A stretch of 11,717 bases of DNA. Source: Candidatus Cloacimonadota bacterium (lineage in GTDB: Bacteria > Cloacimonadota > Cloacimonadia > JGIOTU-2). This document shows positions 1 to 7,757 of this stretch, piece by piece. Below the pieces are notes generated by a model, which was not told the origin of the DNA, did no database searches, and saw only the letters and a list, made by a program, of their open reading frames with translations. How positions within the stretch are numbered: position 1 is the stretch's first letter; every line of letters begins with the position of its first letter. The DNA is taken from NCBI GenBank assembly GCA_021160355.1, contig JAGHCS010000045.1, positions 1 through 11,717 of the forward strand, written 5' to 3'. The translations under genes were made by a program, and so were the position numbers.

Positions 1-171
1 TATCAACGACTTATCCAGCATGGACAAGGAAAAGCTGTCGTGACCTTAAGTAATGGCACGTGCACCGGCTGTCATTTCCGCGTCCGTCCGCAGATCATGG
101 TAGAAGTTTCCAATAATGACAGGATCATTACCTGCGAAAATTGCTCAAGAATATTAATTGCACCTGAATAG
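1..171 (+). CDS. C4-type zinc-ribbon protein, C-terminal fragment
   Basis: Frame 1 is open from the window edge to a TAG at 169-171, giving the last 56 residues of a larger protein. Two Cys pairs are visible: CTGC (fragment residues 21-24) and CENC (45-48), separated by 20 residues with an FRVRP stretch after the first pair. This matches the C-terminal zinc ribbon of the widespread DUF164/CdsZ-like family, whose members usually carry a long N-terminal coiled coil; that part lies outside the window. In that family the ribbon is thought to bind nucleic acid, but no precise function can be read here. The gene ends about 5 nt before the RNase P RNA begins, and genes of this family are often found beside rnpB. 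The family call is fairly secure; the function is not. Confidence 0.75.
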   Translation, partial: YQRLIQHGQGKAVVTLSNGTCTGCHFRVRPQIMVEVSNNDRIITCENCSRILIAPE

Positions 172-175
172 TGCT

Positions 176-586
176 GAAGATAATTAGACGATCGCCTCCC
201 GATTCGGGAGAAGGAAAGTCCGAACACCAGGAGCACAATACTACGTAACGCGTAGTTCCAGCGATGGAAAGAAAGTGCCACAGAAAAGAAACCGTCCCGA
301 CTCGTCGGGACAAGGGTGAAAAGGTGGTGTAAGAGACCACCAGTGCCGGTGGTGACATCGGTAGCTCGGTAAACCTTATTGGTGCAAGGTCAAATAGAAG
401 AGGAATCCGCCAACCGGCGGATACGAATAGCTCCATTCGTCATACTCTTGGGTAAACCGCTAAACTCAGTCACAGAAAGGACTGTGAGTTCTTCTTCGGA
501 AGAATGCTGTGAAGTCTGAGAAAGATAAATGATCGTCGTCTCGAACTTGTACTTCGGGAAACAGAATTCGGCTTATTATTATCTTC
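176..586 (+). ncRNA. rnpB: RNase P RNA (catalytic RNA of ribonuclease P), type A-like
   Basis: This is the ribozyme that removes 5' leaders from tRNA precursors. Universal landmarks appear in order: GGAAAGTCCG (213-222) after a P3-like hairpin of CTCCC/GGGAG (196-210), CACAGAAA (279-286), AGGGTGAAAAGG (313-324) followed by GTAAGAGACC, GGTAAACC (368-375), AAGGTCAAATAGAAGAGGA near 385-403, and the 3' signature ACAGAA..GGCTTA (561-575). The ends are set by a 9-bp P1 helix: GAAGATAAT (176-184) is the exact reverse complement of ATTATCTTC (578-586). True ends may differ by a few bases. The length of about 411 nt fits type A. The downstream recJ start codon lies only 23 nt beyond P1 and no terminator is visible between them. 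Start codons for recJ proposed inside the RNA (for example 529) are artefacts. Confidence 0.95.
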
Positions 587-609
587 CGCATATTTGGTTT
601 GGAGAATCG

Positions 610-2322
610 ATGAGAAAAAAATGGATCAAAGAAGAAACCTTCGTTGATCAACAGGTGCTGGATGAGCTTTCTACAAAGCTCACTTGCCCTCCAGTTATTG
701 CGAAATTACTCGTGCTGCATGGAATAGACACCCCGGTAAAAGCCGAAATCTTTTTTCACCCTTCAATAGAAGATCTGCATGATCCCTTCCTTTTTAAGGA
801 TATGGATAAAGTTGTTGAAAGAATTATCCGGGCTGTTGAGCGTAAATAAAAGATCGTCATTTATGGAGATTATGATGTGGACGGCACCACTGCAACATCG
901 ATCCTACTCATGGGTCTGCGTGAACTTGGTGCAAATGTAGATTTTTACATTCCTAACAGGATGATCGAGGGTTACGGGCTATCACTTACTGGCAATAAGG
1001 CAATCGAATCCATGCAGGCACAACTTATCATCACTGTGGATTGCGGTATCAATGCAGTTGATGAGATTGCCGACCTGAACACCTATGGCATCGATGTAAT
1101 TGTGACGGACCATCATACGCCAAAGGAAGTGATACCAGATGCCTACGCGATAATCGATCCAAAATTAAATGATTCCACATACCCCTATTCCGAGCTTTCC
1201 GGTGCAGGCATCGCATTGAAAGTGCTTACCGCAATCTTTATCAAATTAGGTAAAGATGGTTATGAAGCGGTCGAAGGATATTGCGACCTTGCTGGGTTGG
1301 GTACGATTGCAGACATTGTTCCTCTTACAGGCGAGAACCGGATCATTGCGCGGCTTGGAATTGATCGCCTTGAGAAGAGACAAAATATGGGCATCAATTA
1401 TCTGCTCAATTTATCCGGTCTTAAAAAAGTTGTGCTTAAATCCAGTGATATTGTATTCAAATTAGCGCCACGCATCAACGCAGCAGGCAGAATGGGAAGC
1501 GCTGATAGAGCGGTAGAACTTATGACTGCCACGACTCCGGAGCATGCTAAAGAACTCGCTCTCTCTATTGATTCAGAGAATTTTAAACGCCAGAAAATCG
1601 ACCAGGACACATTCAAGACTGCCTGTGACATGATCGAAGCAAAATATCCCGACATGAATAATACCTACTTTATAACCCTTGCTGCAGAAGACTGGCATCC
1701 GGGCGTCATCGGTATCGTCGCTTCTAAAATTGTGGAAAAATATAACCGTCCAACTATTCTGATAACTCTTTCAGAAGGAGAAGGGAGTGGTTCAGGACGA
1801 AGTATTCATAATTTCAATATCTTTGACTGTCTCACCCATTTTGAGGACTATCTCATCAGTTTTGGGGGTCATAAATACGCAGCCGGACTTACTATCTTAC
1901 CTGAATATATTGATATACTCGATGAGAAGCTCAATGAATATGCTCGAGAAGTTCTTTCAGAACAAGAAATCCAACCCCAGGTCAGCGTGGTTGACGAACT
2001 TAATCTCCAGCAAATAGATGATGAGTTGATAAAATGGCTAAAAATGTTCGCACCCTTCGGACCAAAAAATATGAATCCTATCTTTATGAGTTCAAGTGTC
2101 ATGGTCGTTGGTTATCCCTATACCGTTGGTATGAACCACCTGAAGATAAAAGCGATGCAGAATGAGAAAACCCTTGATCTCATCGGATTCAATATGGGTG
2201 ATCTCGTCCCATTCCTGAAAAAGGGCTCACGCATTGATATTGCATATTCCCTCGAAGAAAATAATTGGCAGAATATTTCCAAAATACAGGGCAAATTAAA
2301 AGACATTCGTCCATCGCAATAA
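610..2322 (+). pseudogene. recJ: Single-stranded-DNA exonuclease RecJ, interrupted by an in-frame TAA
   Basis: RecJ is a 5'-3' ssDNA exonuclease of the DHH superfamily, used in RecF-pathway recombination and mismatch/base-excision repair. The start is ATG 610, with GGAG at 601-604 and 5-nt spacing, just outside rnpB. The single frame has 570 sense/stop codons before the final TAA, the usual RecJ length. Codon 80 (847-849) is TAA. The same frame resumes at once with KIVIYGDYDVDG (motif I, codons 81-92), VDCG (143-146), TDHH (166-169), ELSGAG near 194-199, the DHHA1-like region with WHPGVIG near codon 362, and FGGHKYAAG (418-426), then an OB-like C-terminus. Everything except codon 80 looks intact. 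The first start-like codon downstream (GTG, 877) lies inside motif I and would delete two metal-site aspartates/neighbours, so restart would not give a normal enzyme. It is either a recent nonsense mutation, an assembly/sequencing error, or stop readthrough. Confidence 0.85.
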
Positions 2323-2323
2323 C

Positions 2324-3193
2324 ATGATACTACATTTGATTCGAAATGTACTTCTCTCTATTTTGATCGTTTATATGATATCATGTTCGGGCATGACGAT
2401 TTCCGACACAAAACCTATTCCGAGTGGATTCGTACAAAATGCTACAATAATACTTCCGTTTCAACCAAAAAAAATTCGTTTTTGCATCTTTACGAATTCC
2501 TTTATCGTGCTCGATAAACTTAAAAATGTACTCTATCGCATTGATGAAAAGGGCAAAATCCTCCAGCGTATTGGTGAGTTTGGGTTTGATCAAGGACAGT
2601 TCGTACATATATCGGATTTCGCTGTGGACAGTTTCGGAAATATTTTTGTGGTCGATGATGTGGCAAATGTAGTTGTCCAGTTTGATGATTTCGGACAGTT
2701 CGTGAACTCTTTCACTCCAATGGAAATGACCGAGCCTGAACTTATTGCTGTTCAGGATACGGGTGAACTCCTTATATATGACAGCTTTGCAAATCAGGTT
2801 TTCTGCTTTACCAAAAAGAACGATATACGTTTCAAATTCGGCAAATTCTATCTCGACCATCCACAGAAGATTTGTACAACCCTCGAAGTGAACTACATTG
2901 CTGATGCAGGTGCAAATACAATTTTTTGTTTTGATAGTTTTGGGGGCTTGCTTCATGAGGTCACACCATCGAATGCGCTTGTAGACATCACTTCCACTAA
3001 AAATTTTTATTATTATCTGGATAATGAGACTACGCTCTATGTTGCGCGAAGAATGTCTTTTGAACCGCGCCCTCTGGGTAAGGTTGCTGATGTCATAAAC
3101 GTAACCAAACCAACAGCGATCATTGCTTTTCATTCATCGATTGGTGTGCTCGAAGGCAACAAACTTCATGTGCTCCAACTGATTGTCAATTAG
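2324..3193 (+). CDS. Probable lipoprotein with NHL/beta-propeller-like repeats
   Basis: The 289-residue product begins with a short basic N-region and a hydrophobic stretch (residues 9-20) ending in MIS-C, with Cys21 as a plausible but imperfect lipobox. It would then be exported and lipid-anchored. The body has repeating segments such as VLYRIDEKGKILQRIG, then DFAVDSFGNIFVVDD and VVVQFDDFGQFV, and later IADAGANTIFCFDSFGGLL. These resemble NHL-type beta-propeller blades, which usually mediate binding rather than catalysis. The ATG begins one base after the recJ stop, with no clear Shine-Dalgarno site, so translation is probably coupled to recJ. If recJ is truly truncated, that coupling could be impaired. 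No specific family is recognised, and the function is unknown. A peptide-export signal without lipidation is the alternative. Confidence 0.7.
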   Translation: MILHLIRNVLLSILIVYMISCSGMTISDTKPIPSGFVQNATIILPFQPKKIRFCIFTNSFIVLDKLKNVLYRIDEKGKILQRIGEFGFDQGQFVHISDFAVDSFGNIFVVDDVANVVVQFDDFGQFVNSFTPMEMTEPELIAVQDTGELLIYDSFANQVFCFTKKNDIRFKFGKFYLDHPQKICTTLEVNYIADAGANTIFCFDSFGGLLHEVTPSNALVDITSTKNFYYYLDNETTLYVARRMSFEPRPLGKVADVINVTKPTAIIAFHSSIGVLEGNKLHVLQLIVN

Positions 3194-3285
3194 CCATATA
3201 AACTTTTTTTCTTAAGAATTACTTTACAAATATTATACTGCCGAATACGAATTGTAAAAAATATTATTTTTAATAAAAAGTGCGT
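3194..3285. other. AT-rich intergenic gap before lnt
   Basis: This is the only sizeable gap between co-oriented genes in the left half, and it is strongly AT-rich. It contains a run of seven T after AAAC (no hairpin in front of it) and a TATACT at 3234-3239 that could be a -10 element. The hexamer 17 nt upstream (CTTAAG) is a poor -35. A promoter for the lnt-to-CoA series would be expected here, but the sequence gives only weak support. Confidence 0.3.
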
Positions 3286-4779
3286 ATGAAAAATTTTATT
3301 CTTGTTCTTTTGTCCGGTTTGTTATTTGGACTTTCATTCATCGATATAGGACTTGGATTTCTCTGTTTTTTTGCATTTGTACCCTATCTCTATTTCATCA
3401 TCAAAGCAACACCTAAACAGGCATTTCTTTTTGGATTTCTTTTTGGACTTTTCGTCACTTTGATCACTTTATATGGAGTGTTTAATGTTAAATTGATCGC
3501 ATTCATCGGACTCATCATTGCATTTCCTTTATACTTTGCAATACTCTCTGTGTTCCTACGCAAAGTAAATGAAAGCTTTTCAAAGATTTTCCTTTGGATA
3601 TTCCCTCTGATATGGGTGGGTTTCGAATATGTGATGACGCTCGGTTCTCTGAACTTTCCATGGTTGAATGTGGGATATTCTCTTTCAAAATACTATCTTC
3701 TTGTCCAAGCTGCTGACATACTCGGCATTTATGGATTATCCCTTCTCGTTATTATCATTAATGTATTGCTTTTCAAAGCTCTTACAGGCAAATCCAAACA
3801 ATTGCTCGTTATCCTTATTATTTTTGTACTTTGGATCGGATACGGAATCTACAGGGATAAGACGATCAAACTGAAAAGTTCTGATCTGAAAATCGGGATT
3901 GTACAGCTTAATGTCATGCAGGAGGACAAGTGGAAACCGGATAATCTTGTTCCGACGATCGATGAATATGAAAATCAGGTGCGTATCCTGGCACAAGTAA
4001 ATGATGTAGATGTCGTGATACTGCCCGAATCTGCAATTCCCACCTACATTCTGCATGAGCCAAAATATAGGAAACGGCTCCAAAATTATGCATTAGAAAA
4101 CAAAATATATGTGCTCGCTGGATTCCCTGATTATGCTGTTGAAATGGTAAAAAATCGCCCAAAATATAAATTTTACAACAGCGCTACTATGATAGACACA
4201 GCAGGTATTTTCCACGAAAAATATAATAAGATCCGTCTTGTACCATTTGGTGAGAGAATCCCTCTATTAAGCACATTTCCTATTCTTGAAAAACTCCAAT
4301 TCGGTCAGGCGAATTTTGAGTTCGGAACAACGTATCCGCTTTATAAGATAGATGATTTGAATTTCTCTCTCATGATATGTTTTGAAGGAGTATTCCCAGA
4401 GCTATCACGAAAATATGCAAAGATCGGATCAAATGTACTTGTAGTTATTACGAACGATGCATGGTTCAAACAAACTGTACTTCCTCATGAGCATGCAAAT
4501 AACACGAAGATCCGCGCTGTCGAGACCAGGCTTCCTCTGATCCGCGCAGCAAATACAGGCATATCCTACATTATAAATCCTAAGGGACAAACTGTTATCA
4601 AAACTGATGTATACGAAAAAATAAACATTACGAGCACACTGAAAGTGAAGGAATCGAACAGGAAAACCGTATTTGTGAATTTCGGATACCTTTTCGCACC
4701 TCTTTGTTTTTGGTTCAGTTTTGTAATAATAATAATTTCAATAATTTTACCATTATTTGTAATAAAAAGGGCAAAATGA
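3286..4779 (+). CDS. lnt: Apolipoprotein N-acyltransferase
   Basis: Lnt adds the third acyl chain to the N-terminal diacylglyceryl-Cys of lipoproteins, using phospholipid as donor, in the inner membrane of diderm bacteria. The product has 497 residues, the usual length. Residues 1-190 hold a series of hydrophobic segments. A periplasmic carbon-nitrogen hydrolase domain follows (about 200-445) with the expected triad: Glu248 in ILPESAIP, Lys315 in YNKIRLVPFGE and Cys365 in MICFEG. A last membrane helix spans about 470-493 and ends in KRAK. I chose ATG 3286 over the GTG six bases upstream because it begins a normal membrane N-terminus (MKNFILVLL); neither has a strong ribosome site. The stop overlaps the next gene as ATGA. 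The lipoprotein gene immediately upstream is a plausible substrate, though that is only contextual. Confidence 0.93.
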   Translation: MKNFILVLLSGLLFGLSFIDIGLGFLCFFAFVPYLYFIIKATPKQAFLFGFLFGLFVTLITLYGVFNVKLIAFIGLIIAFPLYFAILSVFLRKVNESFSKIFLWIFPLIWVGFEYVMTLGSLNFPWLNVGYSLSKYYLLVQAADILGIYGLSLLVIIINVLLFKALTGKSKQLLVILIIFVLWIGYGIYRDKTIKLKSSDLKIGIVQLNVMQEDKWKPDNLVPTIDEYENQVRILAQVNDVDVVILPESAIPTYILHEPKYRKRLQNYALENKIYVLAGFPDYAVEMVKNRPKYKFYNSATMIDTAGIFHEKYNKIRLVPFGERIPLLSTFPILEKLQFGQANFEFGTTYPLYKIDDLNFSLMICFEGVFPELSRKYAKIGSNVLVVITNDAWFKQTVLPHEHANNTKIRAVETRLPLIRAANTGISYIINPKGQTVIKTDVYEKINITSTLKVKESNRKTVFVNFGYLFAPLCFWFSFVIIIISIILPLFVIKRAK

Positions 4780-5180
4780 CTATTAAAAGCATCACACTAC
4801 AAAAAACAAAGTACTACTACACAATGCGCGAAGTGTGTAATATTCTGGATGTCAAACCTCATGTACTCAGATTCTGGGAGACTCAGTTCCCCCAGCTTAA
4901 TCCGAAGCGCAAGGAAGGTTCGAACAGACGATATACACAAAAGGACATTCAACTTCTCAAAAAAATCCAATACCTCTTATATGAGAAGAAATTCAAGATA
5001 AAAGGTGCAAAAAAAGCGCTGCGAAATGTCGAGGATATTTCTATGAAGGAAAATGTTCAGATCGACATGAAAAGTTATGAAAACAGAAGAGCATTAAAGC
5101 GTCTGAGAAACAAGCTTGCTGAATTAAAGAATATCACTTCCAATTTTGTGAAAGAAACAGAAACCAGCAGCGATGCTTAA
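4776..5180 (+). CDS. MerR-type transcriptional regulator
   Basis: This is a short (134-residue) MerR-family DNA-binding protein. Residues 13-85 form the winged helix-turn-helix: YYTMREVCNILDVKPHVLRF followed by WETQFPQLNP, then the wing NRRYTQKDIQLL and LLYEKKFKIKGAKKAL. This is the subgroup often seen beside ihfA or in general operons in bacteria. The C-terminal part (about 100-125) is basic and probably forms the dimerising coiled coil. There is no sensor domain and no conserved Cys metal site. ATG 4776 is favoured by AAAGGG at 4766-4771 and by its 4-bp ATGA overlap with lnt; an upstream in-frame ATG (4704) lies inside lnt and is discarded. Its 3' end overlaps the pantoate kinase gene by 8 bp. 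It may regulate its own operon, but no operator can be pointed to. Confidence 0.88.
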   Translation: MTIKSITLQKTKYYYTMREVCNILDVKPHVLRFWETQFPQLNPKRKEGSNRRYTQKDIQLLKKIQYLLYEKKFKIKGAKKALRNVEDISMKENVQIDMKSYENRRALKRLRNKLAELKNITSNFVKETETSSDA

Positions 5181-6075
5181 TACGAATATTACTTCTGCCT
5201 GGGCTCCGAATCATATCACCGGATTTTTCTACTCTAAAATGGATCAAGACCCGATGAAGAGCAGTTCTCTTGGCGCAGGCGTGAATCTTGCACGAGGAAC
5301 GACAACAAACATCGAAACGACTCCATCTTCCCAAAATGAAGTATCTGTTTTCATAAATGGTAAAAGATCGGATACAGAACTATCACATTGGCTTGTGAAT
5401 AAGTTTTTTGATAAATATATCGAAGACAACTATATAATTAACGTTAATCATACAATGGAAATGCCCCTTAGTGCAGGATTTGGCACTAGCGGAAGCGGTG
5501 CATTGAGTTTGGCACTTGCCTTGAAAAAAGCTTTTAATATTAATATCTCTGATGAAGACTACTTTCAGCTTGCTCACATTGCTGATGTAGAAAACAAAGG
5601 GGGACTGGGCACAGTTATGGCTGAAATTGCTGGAGGATTGGAAATACGGGTTGCATTTGGCGGACCGGGTATTGGAAAAGTGGAAACTATCCCACTCGAA
5701 AAAAAGTATAAAGTGATTGTCCTGTATTTCGGACCATATCAAACCAAAGAAGCACTTTCTGATAAAAATTTGATGGAAAAAGTACATAAATTTGGCAAGA
5801 GTTGTATTAATGACCTGCTCAAGGATCCTACTGTTGAACGCTTTCTCGAACTCTCTCAATGGTTTGTAAAAAGGATCGAGGTTGCAACAAAACCTATCTC
5901 CAATATTATAAAAAAAATGGAACAAAATGGATTTCTCTTCAGCATGCCCTTGTTTGGTGAAAGTGTCTTTAGCATTCAGACAGAGAGAAAAGCCAAAGAA
6001 TTGAGAGACACCCTTCAAGACTATGGTGAGGTCTTTATTTCAGACATCAGCACAGGAGGTCCACATGTTAATTGA
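5173..6075 (+). CDS. Pantoate kinase (archaeal-type PoK, GHMP kinase fold)
   Basis: The predicted reaction is ATP + pantoate to 4-phosphopantoate, the first half of the archaeal route to 4'-phosphopantothenate. The 300-residue product has the PoK signatures: AWAPNHITGFF (residues 9-19), SLGAGVNLARG (32-42), the GHMP phosphate-binding loop PLSAGFGTSGSGALS (98-112), VENKGGLGTVMAEIAGG (139-155) and the C-terminal ISTGGPHVN (292-300). The loop FGTSGSGA in place of the usual GLGSSAA is typical of PoK among GHMP kinases. The start overlaps the MerR stop by 8 bp without a clear ribosome site, so translation is probably coupled. The next gene is the partner enzyme PPS, which makes the assignment much safer than the fold alone. 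Alternative: another GHMP kinase (e.g. homoserine or mevalonate kinase-like), which I consider unlikely. Confidence 0.88.
   Translation: MLNTNITSAWAPNHITGFFYSKMDQDPMKSSSLGAGVNLARGTTTNIETTPSSQNEVSVFINGKRSDTELSHWLVNKFFDKYIEDNYIINVNHTMEMPLSAGFGTSGSGALSLALALKKAFNINISDEDYFQLAHIADVENKGGLGTVMAEIAGGLEIRVAFGGPGIGKVETIPLEKKYKVIVLYFGPYQTKEALSDKNLMEKVHKFGKSCINDLLKDPTVERFLELSQWFVKRIEVATKPISNIIKKMEQNGFLFSMPLFGESVFSIQTERKAKELRDTLQDYGEVFISDISTGGPHVN
6054..6060 (+). promoter_or_regulatory. Shine-Dalgarno site AGGAGGT that fixes the PPS start
   Basis: A full-consensus AGGAGGT sits inside the end of the pantoate kinase gene, four bases before ATG 6065. It is the strongest ribosome-binding site in the window. 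It rules out the longer in-frame start at 6023, whose extra 14 residues do not resemble the family. Confidence 0.8.
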
Positions 6076-6823
6076 AGTCCCCGATTCCCATCCAAGAGCA
6101 CAATCACTGCGAATTCGCGAGAAGCTTATTGATGGCTTTGACAAAGGACTCGTTGCAAAAGCCGGTCTGATAGCCCACGGCAGAGGTGAATGCTTCGATT
6201 ATCTCATTGGTGAAAAAACACAAATCTTTGCAGAAAACGCAACTGAAACAGCTTGTGTAATGTTGCTCCTCGCACAACATCCAGTACTCTCTCTCAATGG
6301 CAATGTGGCATCACTCTGTCCTGATGAAATCATTGAGTTAGGTAAAGTTGCTGAAGCACCCCTTGAAATAAACCTTTTTTATAGAACAAAAGAACGCGAG
6401 GATGCTTTGCTGAAACACATGCAAGAACATGGTGCTCAAAAAGTTCTTGGCTTAGGAAATGATGAAACTGTGCAGATTGAAGAATTGCAGAGTAAACGAA
6501 GAATCGTCTCAAAAAGAGGTATCTTTATTGCAGATGTAGTATTTGTACCTCTCGAAGATGGCGACCGAACAGAAGCGCTGGTAGCATCCGGGAAAAAAGT
6601 CATCACAGTTGATCTAAATCCCCTCTCGCGTACCGCTCAGAAAGCCCAGATAACGATCGTGGACAATATTGTCAGAACCGTTCCCCTCATGACTCAAATG
6701 ATAAAAGAGATGAAGAATTATCCTCAAAAGAAACTACGGGAAATACTTACAAATTTTGATAATAAGAAAAATCTACAAGCAGCTTTACATTTTATCTTGC
6801 AGCGATTAAAGGAGCTATCATGA
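6065..6823 (+). CDS. 4-phosphopantoate--beta-alanine ligase (archaeal-type phosphopantothenate synthetase)
   Basis: PPS condenses 4-phosphopantoate with beta-alanine using ATP, giving 4'-phosphopantothenate; with PoK it replaces bacterial PanC plus pantothenate kinase. The 252-residue protein is colinear with archaeal PPS and carries its hallmark blocks: SHPRAQSLRIREKL (8-21), GLIAHGRGECFDYLIGEKT (34-52), SLNGN (76-80), EINLFYRT (101-108), VPLEDGDRTEAL (161-172) and DLNPLSRTAQKA..ITIVDNIVR (183-204). These blocks are near-invariant in the archaeal family as I remember it, so the call is very firm. The gene overlaps PoK by 11 bp and panE by 4 bp (ATGA). A C-terminal tail after about residue 215 is basic and probably helical. 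The bacterial setting is the unusual aspect. Confidence 0.95.
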   Translation: MLIEVPDSHPRAQSLRIREKLIDGFDKGLVAKAGLIAHGRGECFDYLIGEKTQIFAENATETACVMLLLAQHPVLSLNGNVASLCPDEIIELGKVAEAPLEINLFYRTKEREDALLKHMQEHGAQKVLGLGNDETVQIEELQSKRRIVSKRGIFIADVVFVPLEDGDRTEALVASGKKVITVDLNPLSRTAQKAQITIVDNIVRTVPLMTQMIKEMKNYPQKKLREILTNFDNKKNLQAALHFILQRLKELS

Positions 6824-7713
6824 ATATCTTTATAATCGGAGCAGGTGCTATCGGCACCTACCTGGCAGCCGTGATCTCACGCGAGTATGATGTGACACTT
6901 GTCGGGAAAAAGGAACATCATCACAAGGACCATTTTAAAGTCATACAAAAAAATGGGATTCTTTTATCCGGCTTTCAAACCGTTTTGAGTAAGGTGCTCA
7001 CTACAAGGGAATTAAAAAAGATTCCAGCGAATTCTCTTGTGATCGTTACCACAAAAGCATATGATGTCAAAATCGTGTTTGAAGACCTTAAAAACATTGT
7101 GAAAGATGACACTGTTTTCATGCTCATTCAAAATGGGATTGGGATAAAAGAGGAAGTGAAAAATATTCTTCCGAACGAGATTATCCGTGCAGTGACAGGT
7201 ATTGGTGCAGAGATCGTACGTCCCGGTGAGGTTCGGACTTCATGGGGAAAAGTTGTGCTTGAAAATTCAAAATCCGCCGAAAAAGTTTATGAGATATTTT
7301 CTAACAGTACATTTGACACGAGCATCTCTGATGATATCAAGCAGCAAGAATGGCTCAAGCTCGCTATCAATGCTTTTGTGAATCCTCTCACAACCTTGCT
7401 GCAGGTTCGTTCACTTATGCTTTCAAAACCTGAAATAAGAGGTCTTGTGGAAAAAGTGATCGATGAAGTGCTTGAAGTTGCAGAAAAAGAAGGCTATCCT
7501 GTTCCGCGAGACAAAGTTATCAGAACCATAAGCCGGCTCAAACAATATAAAAATTATTCCTCCATGTACCAGGATGTGAAAAAAGGCAAAAAGACAGAAC
7601 TGGACTACATTACCGGTGCCATTATACGTATAGCAAAAAAACACAAGATTGCAGTTCCTTATAATGAATTTCTCTACGACTCGATCAAATTCTTAGAAAA
7701 ATATGGATACTAA
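6820..7713 (+). CDS. panE: 2-dehydropantoate 2-reductase (ketopantoate reductase)
   Basis: PanE reduces ketopantoate to pantoate, normally with NADPH, supplying the substrate of the pantoate kinase encoded upstream. The 297-residue product has the Rossmann motif GAGAIG (7-12), TTKAYD (77-82), IQNGIG (103-108), the catalytic Lys180 in EWLKLAINAFVNPLTTLL, SSM (247-249) and the TELDYITG block with Glu260, matching the positions expected for the active-site Lys and Glu of the family. ATG 6820 overlaps the PPS stop and follows AAAGGAG (6808-6814) at good spacing. The downstream neighbour should be panB, but a four-helix-bundle gene with flanking inverted arms sits between. In some archaea this reductase is the CoA feedback point; whether that holds here cannot be seen. 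Confidence 0.93.
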   Translation: MNIFIIGAGAIGTYLAAVISREYDVTLVGKKEHHHKDHFKVIQKNGILLSGFQTVLSKVLTTRELKKIPANSLVIVTTKAYDVKIVFEDLKNIVKDDTVFMLIQNGIGIKEEVKNILPNEIIRAVTGIGAEIVRPGEVRTSWGKVVLENSKSAEKVYEIFSNSTFDTSISDDIKQQEWLKLAINAFVNPLTTLLQVRSLMLSKPEIRGLVEKVIDEVLEVAEKEGYPVPRDKVIRTISRLKQYKNYSSMYQDVKKGKKTELDYITGAIIRIAKKHKIAVPYNEFLYDSIKFLEKYGY

Positions 7714-7723
7714 GAGAATGACA

Positions 7724-7742
7724 AAATCCTAATTTCTGATGA
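7724..7742 (+). repeat. Left inverted arm flanking the four-helix-bundle gene
   Basis: The arm AAATCCTAATTTCTGATGA is the reverse complement of 8150-8168 except for a G facing T at 7738/8154, which still pairs as G-U in RNA. It lies 10 bp after the panE stop. A second short match, AATGACAAA at 7750-7758, is complementary to 8146-8154, so alternative pairings exist. Confidence 0.75.
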
Positions 7743-7757
7743 AAATCCAAATGACAA

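Noticed and set aside
529..609. N-terminal extension of RecJ starting at ATG 529
   Set aside because: It lies inside the 3' part of RNase P RNA (through the ACAGAA..GGCTTA signature and P1); ATG 610 has a proper GGAG site and starts a normal RecJ N-terminus.
847..849. Reassigned stop codon explaining the recJ interruption
   Set aside because: TAA terminates several neighbouring genes at the expected family length, so a changed genetic code is not supported.
877..2322. A separate, independently started RecJ ORF from GTG 877
   Set aside because: The GTG is the Val codon of the DYDVDG motif, with no ribosome site; the upstream 80 codons are in the same frame and are clearly RecJ, so this is one interrupted gene.
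2381..3133. 250-codon open frame on the minus strand
   Set aside because: It is antisense to the lipoprotein gene, has no recognisable motif and no supporting ribosome site; it looks like a codon-bias shadow.
3211..3239. Promoter for lnt and the CoA operon (TATACT with CTTAAG upstream)
   Set aside because: The -10 is acceptable, but the -35 matches consensus at only about two positions; in AT-rich DNA this is expected by chance.
5383..6018. 211-codon open frame on the minus strand
   Set aside because: It is antisense to the pantoate kinase gene, whose motifs are unambiguous; low-complexity Phe/His/Cys-rich translation is typical of a shadow.
6023..6064. Longer N-terminus for PPS
   Set aside because: The extra residues match nothing in the family, and the AGGAGGT at 6054-6060 points to ATG 6065.
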